From Xanthomonas sp. DAR 35659 (lineage in GTDB: Bacteria; Pseudomonadota; Gammaproteobacteria; Xanthomonadales; Xanthomonadaceae): DNA of 64,000 nucleotides. Shown piece by piece: positions 16,526-25,700 of this stretch. Numbering within the stretch: position 1 is the first letter of the stretch; the number at the start of each line of letters is the position of its first letter. The DNA lies in contig NZ_CP162488.1 of assembly GCF_041242975.1 (NCBI RefSeq), positions 475,501 through 539,500 on the forward strand. The letters run 5' to 3'. Below the pieces are notes generated by a model. That model saw only the letters and a program-made list of their open reading frames with translations. It made no database searches and had not been told where the DNA came from. The position numbers and the translations under genes are program-made.

Positions 16526-16768
16526 GGGAGCAGCGAACGTGCGGGCGGGGAGGCTGGCGATGGTGGCGCGATCGGATCGTTGCTGCTGCAACCGTCCTGG
16601 CGTCCACCGCTGGGCCGATCACGTTAGCACGCAGGCTGGCGCCGCCGCGCGCCGGGCGGGAGTGGGAAGCGGATCGCAGACCCGCCTGCCTGCGCTTGGC
16701 AGACTGGGTAGGCCGGTGCGTCAGGGGGCGTCGGCCCGGCCCGCCCATCATGACCACAGGAGGTGTCC

Positions 16769-18127
16769 ATGCTTCGGCATGCGCGTTTGCCGTCTTCCGC
16801 TGTTTCCTTCCCCACCCCATCCATCGCGTCCTCGCCGGCCGATCCGGGCCGCCGCAGCGTGCTGCGTGCCGGTGTCGGCCTGGCCGCCGGCGCCGCCCTG
16901 TGGGGCCTCGGCGGCCAGGCCCGCGCTGCGGGCAGGTTGCCCTTCGCCGGTCTCAATATGTCGGGGCTGGCGTCGAACAATTTCGTCGACAACGCCATCA
17001 TCGACCGCCACTACCGCGATATCCGCGACCAGCACATCGCCGCCGCCGGCGCCTGCCCGCTGTTCCGCCTGCCGACCACCGCCGCGCGCTTCAGCACCGG
17101 CCAGGGCATGCCGCTCAACGCCACGTATTGCGACCAGGTCGAGCAGGTGCTGAACCGGCTCGCGCAGCGCGGCAAGCTGGCGATCCTGGAACTGCACGAC
17201 TACATGCGCCTGCCGATCAAGGTCGCGAGCAAGTCCGGTTACCGGCGCGATAGCGCCGGCCAGTTGATCGGGCCGGACGGGCGTGTGGTCACCGATCCCG
17301 CCGCCGACGCGGTGTGGGCCGGCACCTACCGCAAGGGCAACTACCTGTACCTGGGCTACTTCGATCCTGCCGACAGCCTGCTCAAGCTCTACGAGTATCG
17401 GGTGATCGGCACGCCGGGCTGCACGCTGTACAACGCCGCCGGTCTGCCGGATCTGTGGAGCCGCATCGTGCAGCGTTTCCGTTCGCATCCGGCGATCTTC
17501 GGCTGGGGCCTGATGAACGAGCCCTACCAGGGGCCGGAGGTCAACGCCGACGGCAGCAAGCTGGTGATGGCCGACCACTGGCTGCGCACCGCCACCGCCA
17601 CCGCGGCGCGCATCTTCGATTTCGACCGGTCGCACTACGTGTTCGTCTGCGGCAACCAGTACGCCAGCGCCCGCCAATGGGAGGATCTGTCCGAAGGCCT
17701 GTACGCCATCCCCGATCCGTACGACCGCATCGTCTACGAGGCGCACAACTACCTGGACGAAGGCGGCCGCGGCGGCGGCAATTGGCGCAATCCCAACGAA
17801 ACCGTCGCCGCGGACACCGGCATCGAGATGGTCACGCCATTCCTGCGCTCGCTGGGCCGCGCCGGCAAGCGCGGCTTTCTCGGCGAGCACGGCTATCCGG
17901 CGGGCAATGCCAGCGCCGAGCTGGCGACCACGCGCATGCTTGCGCATCTGCAGGCCAACAATATCCCCAGCACGCAGTGGTGCTTCGGCCCGGGCTGGCC
18001 GGACAACGATGTGCTGGGCATGAGCCGCGACGTCGGCATGGACATCCAGGTCAAGTCCAACATCGCCGCGGTGCAGCCGTATTTCACGGCGCGTCTGTCC
18101 AGTTACGTGCCGCCGCCGCCGCGCTGA
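16769..18127 (+). CDS. GH5-family glycoside hydrolase (endoglucanase-like), Tat signal
   Basis: Exported retaining glycosidase, probably an endo-beta-1,4-glucanase acting on plant cell wall. A long n-region leads to a Tat-type signal (GRRSVLRAGVGLAAGAALWG) ending near ARAA. The catalytic domain fills the rest: the acid/base glutamate is E251 in FGWGLMNEPYQGPE and the nucleophile E373 in RGFLGEHGYPAG; ELHDY and YEAHNYLDEGG add conserved substrate-binding residues. At 452 residues it has no binding module. ATG at 16769 is preceded by AGGAGG with ideal spacing; an in-frame GTG at 16763 overlaps that site and is unlikely. GH5 has many specificities (cellulase, mannanase, glucosidase), so the exact substrate is inferred. 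Confidence 0.85.
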   Translation: MLRHARLPSSAVSFPTPSIASSPADPGRRSVLRAGVGLAAGAALWGLGGQARAAGRLPFAGLNMSGLASNNFVDNAIIDRHYRDIRDQHIAAAGACPLFRLPTTAARFSTGQGMPLNATYCDQVEQVLNRLAQRGKLAILELHDYMRLPIKVASKSGYRRDSAGQLIGPDGRVVTDPAADAVWAGTYRKGNYLYLGYFDPADSLLKLYEYRVIGTPGCTLYNAAGLPDLWSRIVQRFRSHPAIFGWGLMNEPYQGPEVNADGSKLVMADHWLRTATATAARIFDFDRSHYVFVCGNQYASARQWEDLSEGLYAIPDPYDRIVYEAHNYLDEGGRGGGNWRNPNETVAADTGIEMVTPFLRSLGRAGKRGFLGEHGYPAGNASAELATTRMLAHLQANNIPSTQWCFGPGWPDNDVLGMSRDVGMDIQVKSNIAAVQPYFTARLSSYVPPPPR

Positions 18128-18156
18128 TTGCGCCAGCGTTTACGTTTGCGAACGCA

Positions 18157-18190
18157 TTCGGCCGGCCGCGGGTTCCCGTGGCCGGCCGAA
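18157..18190 (+). terminator. GC-rich hairpin after the GH5 gene
   Basis: Near-perfect inverted repeat TTCGGCCGGCCGCGGG / CCCGTGGCCGGCCGAA located 30 bases past the stop codon. It lacks a T tract, so it is either a weak terminator or an mRNA-end stabiliser. Confidence 0.5.
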
Positions 18191-18228
18191 CCGGGCATCA
18201 TCGTGGCTGGACTCAGGAAGACGTTGCC

Positions 18229-18768
18229 ATGAAGAGGTCGAAGACGACCGCGCTGCTGCTGATGAGCGCCGCGCCGCTGCTGTTCACCGCCTGTGGGCGC
18301 GAGCCCGAGAGCAAGACCCAGGAAGGCCTGTACACCTCGGTGGATGCCTGCGTGGCGCAGACCCACGACATCGCCACCTGCCGCGAGGCGTTCGCGCGGG
18401 CGCAGAAGCAGGCCGCCGAGCAGGGCCCCAAGTACGCCAGCCGGGAGCAGTGCACGCAGGACTATTCCGCCGAACGCTGCGTGGAGCAGCGCGACAGCCA
18501 GGGCCATTCCTTCATCGGGCCGCTGATGACCGGCTTCTTCCTGTCGCAGATGCTCAACGGCAATCGCATGGCCGGGTTCAATGCCGCGCCGGCCTACCAG
18601 GACCGCCAGAACCAGTGGCAGCGTCCGGCCACTGGCGCGGGCGCCGGCACGGCCTTGCGCGGCAATCAGACCATGACCCATATCGGCGCCACGCCCAACC
18701 GCGCGGTCACCGTCAGCCGTGGCGGCTTCGGCGGTTCCAGCGGCGCGCGCGGCAGCGTCGGCGGTTGA
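18229..18768 (+). CDS. ygiB: DUF1190 lipoprotein (YgiB-like)
   Basis: Lipoprotein of 179 residues. The signal MKRSKTTALLLMSAAPLLFTAC ends in a lipobox (FTAC). Two cysteine-containing repeats follow (SVDACVAQTHDIATCREAFA and SREQCTQDYSAERCVEQRDS), the hallmark of the DUF1190/YgiB family, then a hydrophobic FIGPLMTGFFLSQML segment and a glycine/serine-rich C-terminus. Start ATG at 18229 has GGAAG upstream. It lies 31 bases before the YgiC-type gene, as in enterics where ygiB and ygiC are paired. Function unknown; the pairing suggests an envelope process linked to the ATP-grasp enzyme next door. Confidence 0.85.
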   Translation: MKRSKTTALLLMSAAPLLFTACGREPESKTQEGLYTSVDACVAQTHDIATCREAFARAQKQAAEQGPKYASREQCTQDYSAERCVEQRDSQGHSFIGPLMTGFFLSQMLNGNRMAGFNAAPAYQDRQNQWQRPATGAGAGTALRGNQTMTHIGATPNRAVTVSRGGFGGSSGARGSVGG

Positions 18769-18799
18769 TCCCGCCGCTCCGGAGCGAGGCACGCAACGC

Positions 18800-19981
18800 A
18801 TGAAACGCATCGCGATCGTCGAACGCGGCGACTGGCGCGCGCAGGCCGCCGAGTGCGGCTTCCGTTTCCACACCATCGACGGCGAACGCTATTGGGACGA
18901 ACGCGCCTACTACGCGTTCACCCTGCGCCAGATCGAGCGCGACCTGGAGGACCCCAGCGCCGAGTTGCACCAGATGGCGATGGGCCTGGTGGACGAGATC
19001 GTCGCCAGCGAGGCGTTGCTGCAGCGCCTGGCGATTCCGCCGGCGTTCCGCGACTGGATCGCCGAGAGCTGGCGGCGCCGCGATCCGCACCTGTACGGGC
19101 GGCTGGACCTGGCCTACGACGGCACCGGTCCGGCCAAGCTGTACGAGTTGAACTACGACACGCCGACCTCGCTGTTCGAATCGGCGTTCTTTCAATGGCA
19201 GTGGCTGGAAGACCAGCGCGCGCAGGGCCGCCTGGCGCAGGACGCCGACCAGTTCAACTCGATCCACGAAGCGCTGGTGGCGCGTTTCGCGGAGCTGGCG
19301 GCGCAGTTGCCGCCGCCGTTGTACTTCGCGGCGGTGCGCGATTCCGAGGAAGACCAGGGTACGGTCGCCTATCTGCGCGACTGCGCGGCGCAGGCCGGGC
19401 TGTTCGGCGAGGCGATCGCGATCGAGGACATCGGCCTGTCCGAGGACGGGCGCTACACCGACCTGGACGATGCGGTGATCGGCGCGCTGTTCAAGCTGTA
19501 TCCGCTGGAGGACCTGTTCGCCGAGCGCTTCGGCCAGGCCTTGCCGGGCTCGGGGCTGCGCTTGCTGGAGCCGCCGTGGAAGGCAGTGCTCAGCAACAAG
19601 GGCATCCTGCCGCTGCTGTGGGAACGCCATCGCGGCCATCCCAACCTGCTGCCGGCCACGTTCGACGACGGCAATGCGCTGTCGCCGGGTTGGGTGCGCA
19701 AGCCGCTGCATTCGCGCGAGGGCGCCAACATCGCCCTGCACCTGGCCGACGGCCGCAGATTCGAGAGCGACGGGCCCTACCAGGGGCCGTGCATCCTGCA
19801 GCAGGCGCATCCGTTGCCGGCGTTCGACGGGCGCTATCCGATGGTCGGCAGCTGGATCGTCGGCGATGCGGCGTGTGGCATCGGCATCCGCGAGGACGAC
19901 GGCCCGATCACCCGCGACAGCGCGCGCTTCGTGCCGCACGCCATCGTCGAAGCGGGGCGGCCGGGCGTGCTGTATGCCTGA
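18800..19981 (+). CDS. ygiC: glutathionylspermidine synthase-family ATP-grasp ligase (YgiC-like)
   Basis: Cytosolic ATP-grasp protein of 393 residues related to the C-terminal amidase/synthetase half of glutathionylspermidine synthase. It begins MKRIAIVERGDWRAQAAECG and carries YELNYDTPTSLFESAFFQWQ, LEPPWKAVLSNKGILPLLWE, WVRKPLHSREGANIALHL and MVGSWIVGDAACGIGIREDD, conserved stretches of the YgiC/YjfC group. These proteins are thought to ligate an unknown substrate to a peptide-like partner rather than glutathione to spermidine. The start has GGAGCGAGG upstream. The stop overlaps the next gene by eight bases (19974-19981). Two diverged fragments of a gene like this occur at 42425 and 43725. 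Confidence 0.88.
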   Translation: MKRIAIVERGDWRAQAAECGFRFHTIDGERYWDERAYYAFTLRQIERDLEDPSAELHQMAMGLVDEIVASEALLQRLAIPPAFRDWIAESWRRRDPHLYGRLDLAYDGTGPAKLYELNYDTPTSLFESAFFQWQWLEDQRAQGRLAQDADQFNSIHEALVARFAELAAQLPPPLYFAAVRDSEEDQGTVAYLRDCAAQAGLFGEAIAIEDIGLSEDGRYTDLDDAVIGALFKLYPLEDLFAERFGQALPGSGLRLLEPPWKAVLSNKGILPLLWERHRGHPNLLPATFDDGNALSPGWVRKPLHSREGANIALHLADGRRFESDGPYQGPCILQQAHPLPAFDGRYPMVGSWIVGDAACGIGIREDDGPITRDSARFVPHAIVEAGRPGVLYA

Positions 19982-20651
19982 GCGCACACCGTTGCCGGGC
20001 GCGCCATCGCCCGGCGCGCCGCGGCGGCATCGCAACGACGGGACGCCGTTGGCCGCCTATGCGGAGCGGGTGGCGGTGCGCTGCCATCGTTGCGACGCGC
20101 CGGGCTGGGTGCTGGCGCAGTGGCAGCCGTATCGCTGGCAGGCGCGCTTTCGCTGCGGGCAGTGCAGCGCGGCGCTGGACAGCGGCAACGGCGACTGGGT
20201 GGGCGCGGTGTGGCTGTCGGGGCGCCGTGCCTGCGGCCATTGCGGGCACCAGTGGGTGCAGGTCTGCGCGACCTCGACGGCGCGGATGCCGCCACCACCG
20301 ACCCTGCCGGGGCGATGCCCGCGTTGCCGCAAGGACAATGCGGTGGCCGTGCAGCCGCACCGCGTGCGCGACGCGCTTCCCTGCGACCCGCATTTCGGCA
20401 TGGCCCTGGCGCTGGTCGCCTCGACGCGCGTCGGCGTGGTGTGGGCCTACAACGCGCGTCAGCTGCAGGAGCTGCAGGACTATGTGGCGGCGACGCTGCG
20501 CGAGCGCCGCGGTGTGTTCGGGCGCTCGATGGTGGCGCGCCTGCCGGGGTGGATGAAGCTGGCGCGGCACCGGACGCTGATGGCGCGAGCGCTGCAACGG
20601 TTGCAGCACGCCTGCGCGGCATTGCCGCCGGTGCCTGCCGCCGCTCCGTGA
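19974..20651 (+). CDS. zinc-ribbon protein of unknown function
   Basis: Protein of 225 residues starting at the ATG inside the end of ygiC. Four CxxC knuckles occur in the first 120 residues (CHRCDAPG, CGQCSAA, CGHCGHQW, CPRCRKDN), enough for two zinc ribbons. The second half (GMALALVASTRVGVVWAYNA, QLQELQDYVAATLRERRGV) resembles a wHTH-like or helical TFIIB-type zinc-ribbon family seen in Xanthomonas. No membrane segment. The 8-base overlap implies coupled translation with ygiC, so it is probably an accessory of the YgiB/YgiC process; this is inference from position. Confidence 0.7.
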   Translation: MPERTPLPGAPSPGAPRRHRNDGTPLAAYAERVAVRCHRCDAPGWVLAQWQPYRWQARFRCGQCSAALDSGNGDWVGAVWLSGRRACGHCGHQWVQVCATSTARMPPPPTLPGRCPRCRKDNAVAVQPHRVRDALPCDPHFGMALALVASTRVGVVWAYNARQLQELQDYVAATLRERRGVFGRSMVARLPGWMKLARHRTLMARALQRLQHACAALPPVPAAAP

Positions 20652-20861
20652 GCTGGCCGCCCGGAATCGAAATGTCGGACCTGCGGTCGCCTGGGCCGCG
20701 GCGGCGGGATGGCGCGTCGCGTGCGGCGCGGTGCGGGCGCGTGCCACGCCAATCGCGATGGCGTGCGTCGCAAGGACGGCGCCGGAGCGGTACCGCATGC
20801 GAATCGAAGGCCACGGGTCGGTTGCCCAGCGACACGGTGGATCGGCGCTGAAGCCCCTGCA

Positions 20862-21000
20862 ATGCGTAGGGCGAAGGAGGACATCGTCCGCGACATCGCC
20901 GCGGTCGTCGGGCCTGTGCTGGAACGCAAGGGTTTCACGCACAAGACGCATCGATTCGATGCGGCGGACGGCTTCGGCAACAAACGTCCGCGCCCCCTGG
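20862..21000 (+). pseudogene. N-terminal fragment resembling DUF4304
   Basis: ATG at 20862 starts MRRAKEDIVRDIAAVVGPVL followed by ERKGFTHKTHRFD. This helix plus (K)GF pattern is like the start of DUF4304 proteins. After about 45 codons the sequence becomes low-complexity and merges with the convergent terminator region. Probably a truncated remnant. The rest of 20652-21033 shows nothing else. Confidence 0.35.
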
Positions 21001-21033
21001 CGCGAGCTCCTTCGTCATGCCGCGCCAGGCATG

Positions 21034-21066
21034 AAAAGACCGGCGGGCATCGCTGCCCGCCGGTCC
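21034..21066 (-). terminator. Rho-independent terminator of the PstS-like gene
   Basis: On the minus strand GACCGGCGGGCA-GCGA-TGCCCGCCGGTC forms a perfect 12-bp stem followed directly by TTTT, 26 bases after the stop codon at 21092. Confidence 0.9.
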
Positions 21067-21091
21067 ATTGCCGTCCTGGCGTGTCGCGCGC

Positions 21092-22402
21092 TTACTGCAC
21101 GCAGGTGCTGATGGTGTTCTGCACCGAGCTGCGGAACGCGGCGACGCCGTCCAGGTAGGCGAAGCCGGCCGGCAGCGCCGGGCGGGTGCTGCTGCTGTAG
21201 AAGATGCCGTACAGGTCCTTCACCGCCTGCACGTGCGCGGCGCTGCCGTTGCCGCTGGTGAAGCCGGCCAGGTAGGTGACCGCCGCGATCGGGTAGGCGT
21301 TGGTGATCGCAGCGCTCGGGTTGACCAGGCGCACGCAGTTCTTCACCGCGGTGCTGTTGTTGCCCGGCACCGCATTGACGGTCGCGCCGTCGAGCACGCG
21401 GCCGCTGAGCAGCGCGCCGGACGCCAGCGAGATCGGCGTCGCCTGGCCGGCGGAGTTCTTGCCGAACTGCGCCGGGTCGAAGCCGTTGACGGTGACGTAG
21501 CTGGCCGCCTGCAGCAGCACTTCGCCGATGTCGGCATAGCCCAGCGCGTTGCTGTTGGTGACGCGCACCGAGGTCACCACGCCGTTGTTGCCGCTGGCGT
21601 CGATCGCGCGCGAGCCGTACACGCCGCTGACCCCGCCCGGCAGCGCCGAGGTGAAGGTCTGGTTCGGGGTGAAGGCGAAGCCGGACGGCACGTTGCTGGT
21701 GCCGTTGCAGTTGGCGGCCAGGAAGCTGGTGAAGGCGAACGTGGTGCCGCTGCCGTCGGTGCGGTAGACGATCTTGATCGGGCCGGTGGTGCCGCTGCCG
21801 GACACGTTGCCCCAGTCGCTGACCAGGCCGGAGTAGATCTGGCAGACCTGGGCGGTGGTGAGGTTGAAGACGGTGGTCGGCGTGCTCTGCGGCAGCGCGA
21901 TGGCGCCGGCGAGGGTCGGGATCTGCACGATGCCCACGCGGCCGGCATTGTTGCCGCCCAGGAACGCGTTGTAGTCGTTGGTGCTGTACGGCGCATCGGT
22001 GCCGATGAAGTCCGGCGCGGCGTTGGCGCCGCTCAGGCCGGTGGGCGAGGTGCTGAAGTCGTTGCAGGACTGGTTGGCGGCGGTGGACACCAGGGTGTTC
22101 TTGCCGAAGCCACTGCCGGTCTGGCAGTACGAAACCTTGTTGGTGCTGTTGTTGCTGTAGGTCAGGAACACCGAGCCGGTGCCCAGGGTCGCAGTGCTGA
22201 AGCCGGCGCCGGCGGTGTTGCCGGCATTGGTCGACAGGCGCGCGTTCGGGGTCGTGCCGGTGTAGGTATTGCCGACGTACGGCTGCGCCGGGAAGGTGGC
22301 GCCGCCGCCGTACAGATTCTCGGCCGCCATGGCCGAACCGGTGGACAGGGACGCGATCGCAATGGCGATGGCGCTGATACGGGGGAAATGAAGATTGAGC
22401 AC
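21092..22402 (-). CDS. orphan PstS-like secreted substrate-binding protein
   Basis: Exported class II periplasmic-binding protein of 436 residues. A clear signal peptide (ISAIAIAIASLSTGSAMAA) precedes ENLYGGGATFPAQPY, the opening of PstS and DING-type phosphate binders; FIGTDAPYSTND, GLVSDWGNVSG and YRTDGSGTTFAFTSFLAANC correspond to the phosphate-contact loops (T-D-G-S-G-T). Four or more cysteines are unusual for PstS and suggest life outside the cytoplasm in oxidising conditions. The GTG start has AAGGAGAG upstream. No pstCAB permease genes are adjacent, so it may scavenge phosphate, act as a secreted or surface protein, or serve adhesion as DING homologues do. Confidence 0.8.
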   Translation of the reverse strand: MLNLHFPRISAIAIAIASLSTGSAMAAENLYGGGATFPAQPYVGNTYTGTTPNARLSTNAGNTAGAGFSTATLGTGSVFLTYSNNSTNKVSYCQTGSGFGKNTLVSTAANQSCNDFSTSPTGLSGANAAPDFIGTDAPYSTNDYNAFLGGNNAGRVGIVQIPTLAGAIALPQSTPTTVFNLTTAQVCQIYSGLVSDWGNVSGSGTTGPIKIVYRTDGSGTTFAFTSFLAANCNGTSNVPSGFAFTPNQTFTSALPGGVSGVYGSRAIDASGNNGVVTSVRVTNSNALGYADIGEVLLQAASYVTVNGFDPAQFGKNSAGQATPISLASGALLSGRVLDGATVNAVPGNNSTAVKNCVRLVNPSAAITNAYPIAAVTYLAGFTSGNGSAAHVQAVKDLYGIFYSSSTRPALPAGFAYLDGVAAFRSSVQNTISTCVQ

Positions 22403-22643
22403 TTGCCTCTCTCCTTGGTGAGAAAACGACGGAAGGGATCCGGGGGAATTCTTGACCTGTAGCGTGCTGGCGCCATCGACTGGCGCCGAGAAAGGTTGCG
22501 CTGGGCAGATGATGCTGCGACGACACGCGTCGGAATGTTTTTTTACCTGTGATGCAACGTCCGGAATCGGGTCGTGGTTAATCGCGTTGACATAATGGAT
22601 CGACCTGAAACTAACGATTAACTTCCGTATTTCGTTTCGACAT

Positions 22644-22661
22644 ATTCCGTGTCTACGGAAT
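22644..22661. promoter_or_regulatory. perfect inverted repeat upstream of the PstS-like gene
   Basis: ATTCCGT-GTCT-ACGGAAT is an exact 7-bp palindrome with a 4-base spacer in the 321-base gap between the TpsA stop and the PstS-like start. It looks like an operator for a dimeric regulator. No consensus Pho box was seen nearby. Confidence 0.45.
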
Positions 22662-22677
22662 GCACCGTTTGAAGCTT

Positions 22678-22709
22678 GCCGCGGCGCCCTGTTCGGCGCG
22701 CCGCGGCCT
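22678..22709 (-). terminator. GC-rich hairpin just past tpsA
   Basis: CCGCGGCGCC...GGCGCGCCGCGG forms a strong stem about 15 bases downstream of the tpsA stop (minus strand). There is no clear T tract; it may end or protect the long operon transcript. Confidence 0.45.
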
Positions 22710-22723
22710 GCGTCGCCGCACTG

Positions 22724-25700
22724 TCATGGCCCGGGCTGGCAGCGCGGATCGTCGACCTTGCAGTCGCCGAAGCCGAGCACCTGCACGGTGATGACCGAGG
22801 GCGCTTCGCGCGGGGTGGCGCCGGTGCGCGAGGCGAGGTCGCCGACCGCGTCGGAGACCGCGGCCGCGGCATTGGACGCCGCGCTCAACGCGCCGCTATC
22901 GACGTTGCGCGCGGTGCCCACGCCGACGGTGTCGCCCTGCACCTGGATGTTGTCGGCGTTGGCGACGAACTGCGCGGCCACGATCAGGTTGCCGCTGGCG
23001 CGAATGCCGGCGTCGCCCGCATCGACGGTACCGCGCGGGGCGACCAGCACCGCATTGCCGCGCGGATCGTCGGTGGTCAGGCGCAACGTGGCGATGCCGG
23101 CGCCGCTGACCTGGCCGCTGGCATCGAGCGTGCAGTACTGGTCCTGGTCGCACAGGTAGCGCGCCCGCGCGCGCTCGGCGCTGGTCTTGCTGCCCTTGCC
23201 GGCGTTGATGTCGCCGTTGGAACTCCACAGCAGCAGGTCGCCGCCGCGCTGGGTGAAGATGCGGCTCTGCGCCAGCAGCACGCTGGCATCGGTGAACACG
23301 CCGATGTCGCCGCGGCCCACCGCCAGGATGCCCTGCTGCGCCGGGCCGATCAGCACGTTGCCCTGGGAATCGGTGACCACCGGCGGCGCCAGCGCGCTGC
23401 CGACCTGCAGGCCGCCGCCCGGGCCGAGGATGCGGATATCGCCGCCGGCCTGGGTCTGCAGGGTGGAGCCGCGCATGTCCAGGGTGCCGGTGATGCTGCG
23501 GGTCGCCGCGCCGTTGACCCCGCCTTCCAGGTTGTTGCGGGTGTAGCCCAGGCGCGACGGGAACAGCGTCTCGATGGCGGCATAGCCGCGCGTGTATTTC
23601 TGGAAATCCGCGCTGGCCGGATCGGCATGGCCTTCGCCGACCTGCTTGAGCACGTCCAGGAACACGCGCTCGGCCAGCAGGCGGCGGGTGTCGGCCGGCA
23701 GTTGCTGGAAGCGCTGCCAGGCCGCGGCGGGGGTGAGCGCCTCCTGCGCCGCGGCGGCGTGCTGCGCGACCGGGACGGACGCGGACGCGTCGGGCGCGCG
23801 TTGCTGCACGAACTCGACCAGCCATTGCCGATAGGTGGCGCTGCTCTGCGCGCTGCCCGGATTCAGGTACAGCGCGCTGAGCGCGTCGGCCTCCTCGCCG
23901 TTGGCGACGCCATAGCGCACCACCAGGTCGGCGCCGGAGGTGGTGCGGATGCCACCCGCGTTGCGGTCGACCAGACTGATGCGCAGGCCCTTCATGGCCT
24001 CTTCCGCCGAGGTCAACGGACCGAGATTGCGCCCCGCCTGCACCTCGAACGTGCCCGGGCCGGCCAGCGTCATCCAGCCCCAGCGAATGGCCTCGTCCCC
24101 GAGCGGACCGCCCAGGATCGGGGTGTAGTAGAGGTCGCGCCCGGCCTGGACCCGGGTCACGTCCGAAGCCCGATGGTTCTGCGCGCGCAGGTCGAGATTG
24201 ACGATGTCGCGCCCGGCGCGGATGTCGGCGGGCTTCGGCAACTGCAGGGTCAGCGGATTGAGCATGAAGCCGTCTGCCGCATAGCCGCTGGCCACGTCGC
24301 CGTCGCGGCTGTAGAGGCGGACCGGTTGCGCGTCGTCCTGGTGCAGGCCGAGTGGGGTGCCGGCGCCGGCGGGATTGTCGTTGCCGTCGTAGTTGCCGGT
24401 TTCGTCCAGCATCGCCAGCTGCCGATTGCTCTTGCCGGCCACCAGCGTGTCGTTGAACAGGCGGATGTCGCCTTGCGCCAGCAGTTCCAGCTGTCCCTGC
24501 GCCGACGGCGCCAGGCGCCCGCTGGTCTCCACTTGCAGGCTGCCGCCATGGGCGACCGCTTCCACCGTGGCCGGCAGTACGTTGTCGAACACGCCCTCGT
24601 TGACGATGAGCGCGTCGGTGCCGCGGCTCGTGTCGCGCGCGCCGTTGCCGAACAGCACGCCGGGCAGCTTGAGCGTGCCGAGGCGGATGTCGCCGTTCAA
24701 GGCGTCGACCGCGATCGCCGAGCCGCTGCCGTAATCGGTGGTGGCGCGGGTGCTGTCGCCCATCAGCGCGGCGACGCCGCCGGTGGACAGGACGTAACCG
24801 GGATTGACGATGGCGCCGAGCGCGGCATCGCCGCCGGCGTGGATCGACCACTGGCCGTCCTGCACGGCGATCACCGGATCCACCGCGCTGACGACATCGC
24901 GCAACGCGCCGCTGCTGCCGTAGCCCTGGCCGCTGAGCGTGAACGCGCTGCCGAGGTTGCCGCCGGCGTCCAGGCGGCCTTGTCCGCGCGCCACGAAATA
25001 GTCGCCGCCGAGCACGTCGCGTCCGGCCTCCACCTGCAGGTCGCCGCCGCCGTAGGTCTGGCGGCCCTGCGCGGTCAGCCGGTAGCTGGTCGGCAGCGAC
25101 ACCGATAGCTCGCGCACATCGCGCCCGGCCTGCACCGCGACGTCGCCGCCGCTGCTGAGCACGCCCTGGGCGAAGCCGCCGTAGTTGATCAGCCCGGCGC
25201 TGGGCGTGACGCCATCGGCGCCGACCGGATTGCCGACCTGCAGCCACGGCCACCAGTACTGGCCGACGTAGTTGCCGGCCACGCCGGTGCGGCTGCCGTC
25301 GCCATCGAACACCTGGCGGTTGCCGAGGATGTCGCGCCCGGCCTGCAGCAGCAGGTCGCCGGCGGCCTCGGCATTGGCTTGCGCGCTGACCAGTTGGCCG
25401 GGAACGCTGCTGGCGACGCCGCCGGCGTCGATGCCGGCGCGCACGATGCGCACGTCGTCGCCGACGTCGCTGCCGCTGCCCGGCTGGCCGGCGCTGTAGA
25501 TGCTGGCCGGCGCATCGGCATCGGCGAAGCGCAGGTCGCGCGCGGCGGCGATCTGGATGCTGCCGGTGCCGGTGCGCACCACGGTCGGCAGCAGCACGTC
25601 GTTCTTGCCGGCTTCCTGGTAGCGCTGGTGGCCGTCGAGCACCACGTCGGCCTCGCTGCCGGTGCGCAGCGCATCGGGGCGGATGCTGGCGAAATCGGCG

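Noticed and set aside
14807-16627. 606-codon plus-strand reading frame opposite ilvD
   Set aside because: Antisense to an unambiguous dihydroxy-acid dehydratase; no protein motif.
20731-21111. 126-codon plus-strand reading frame after the zinc-ribbon gene
   Set aside because: Arginine-rich low-complexity sequence running through the terminator of the convergent gene; only the short DUF4304-like fragment in another frame seems meaningful.
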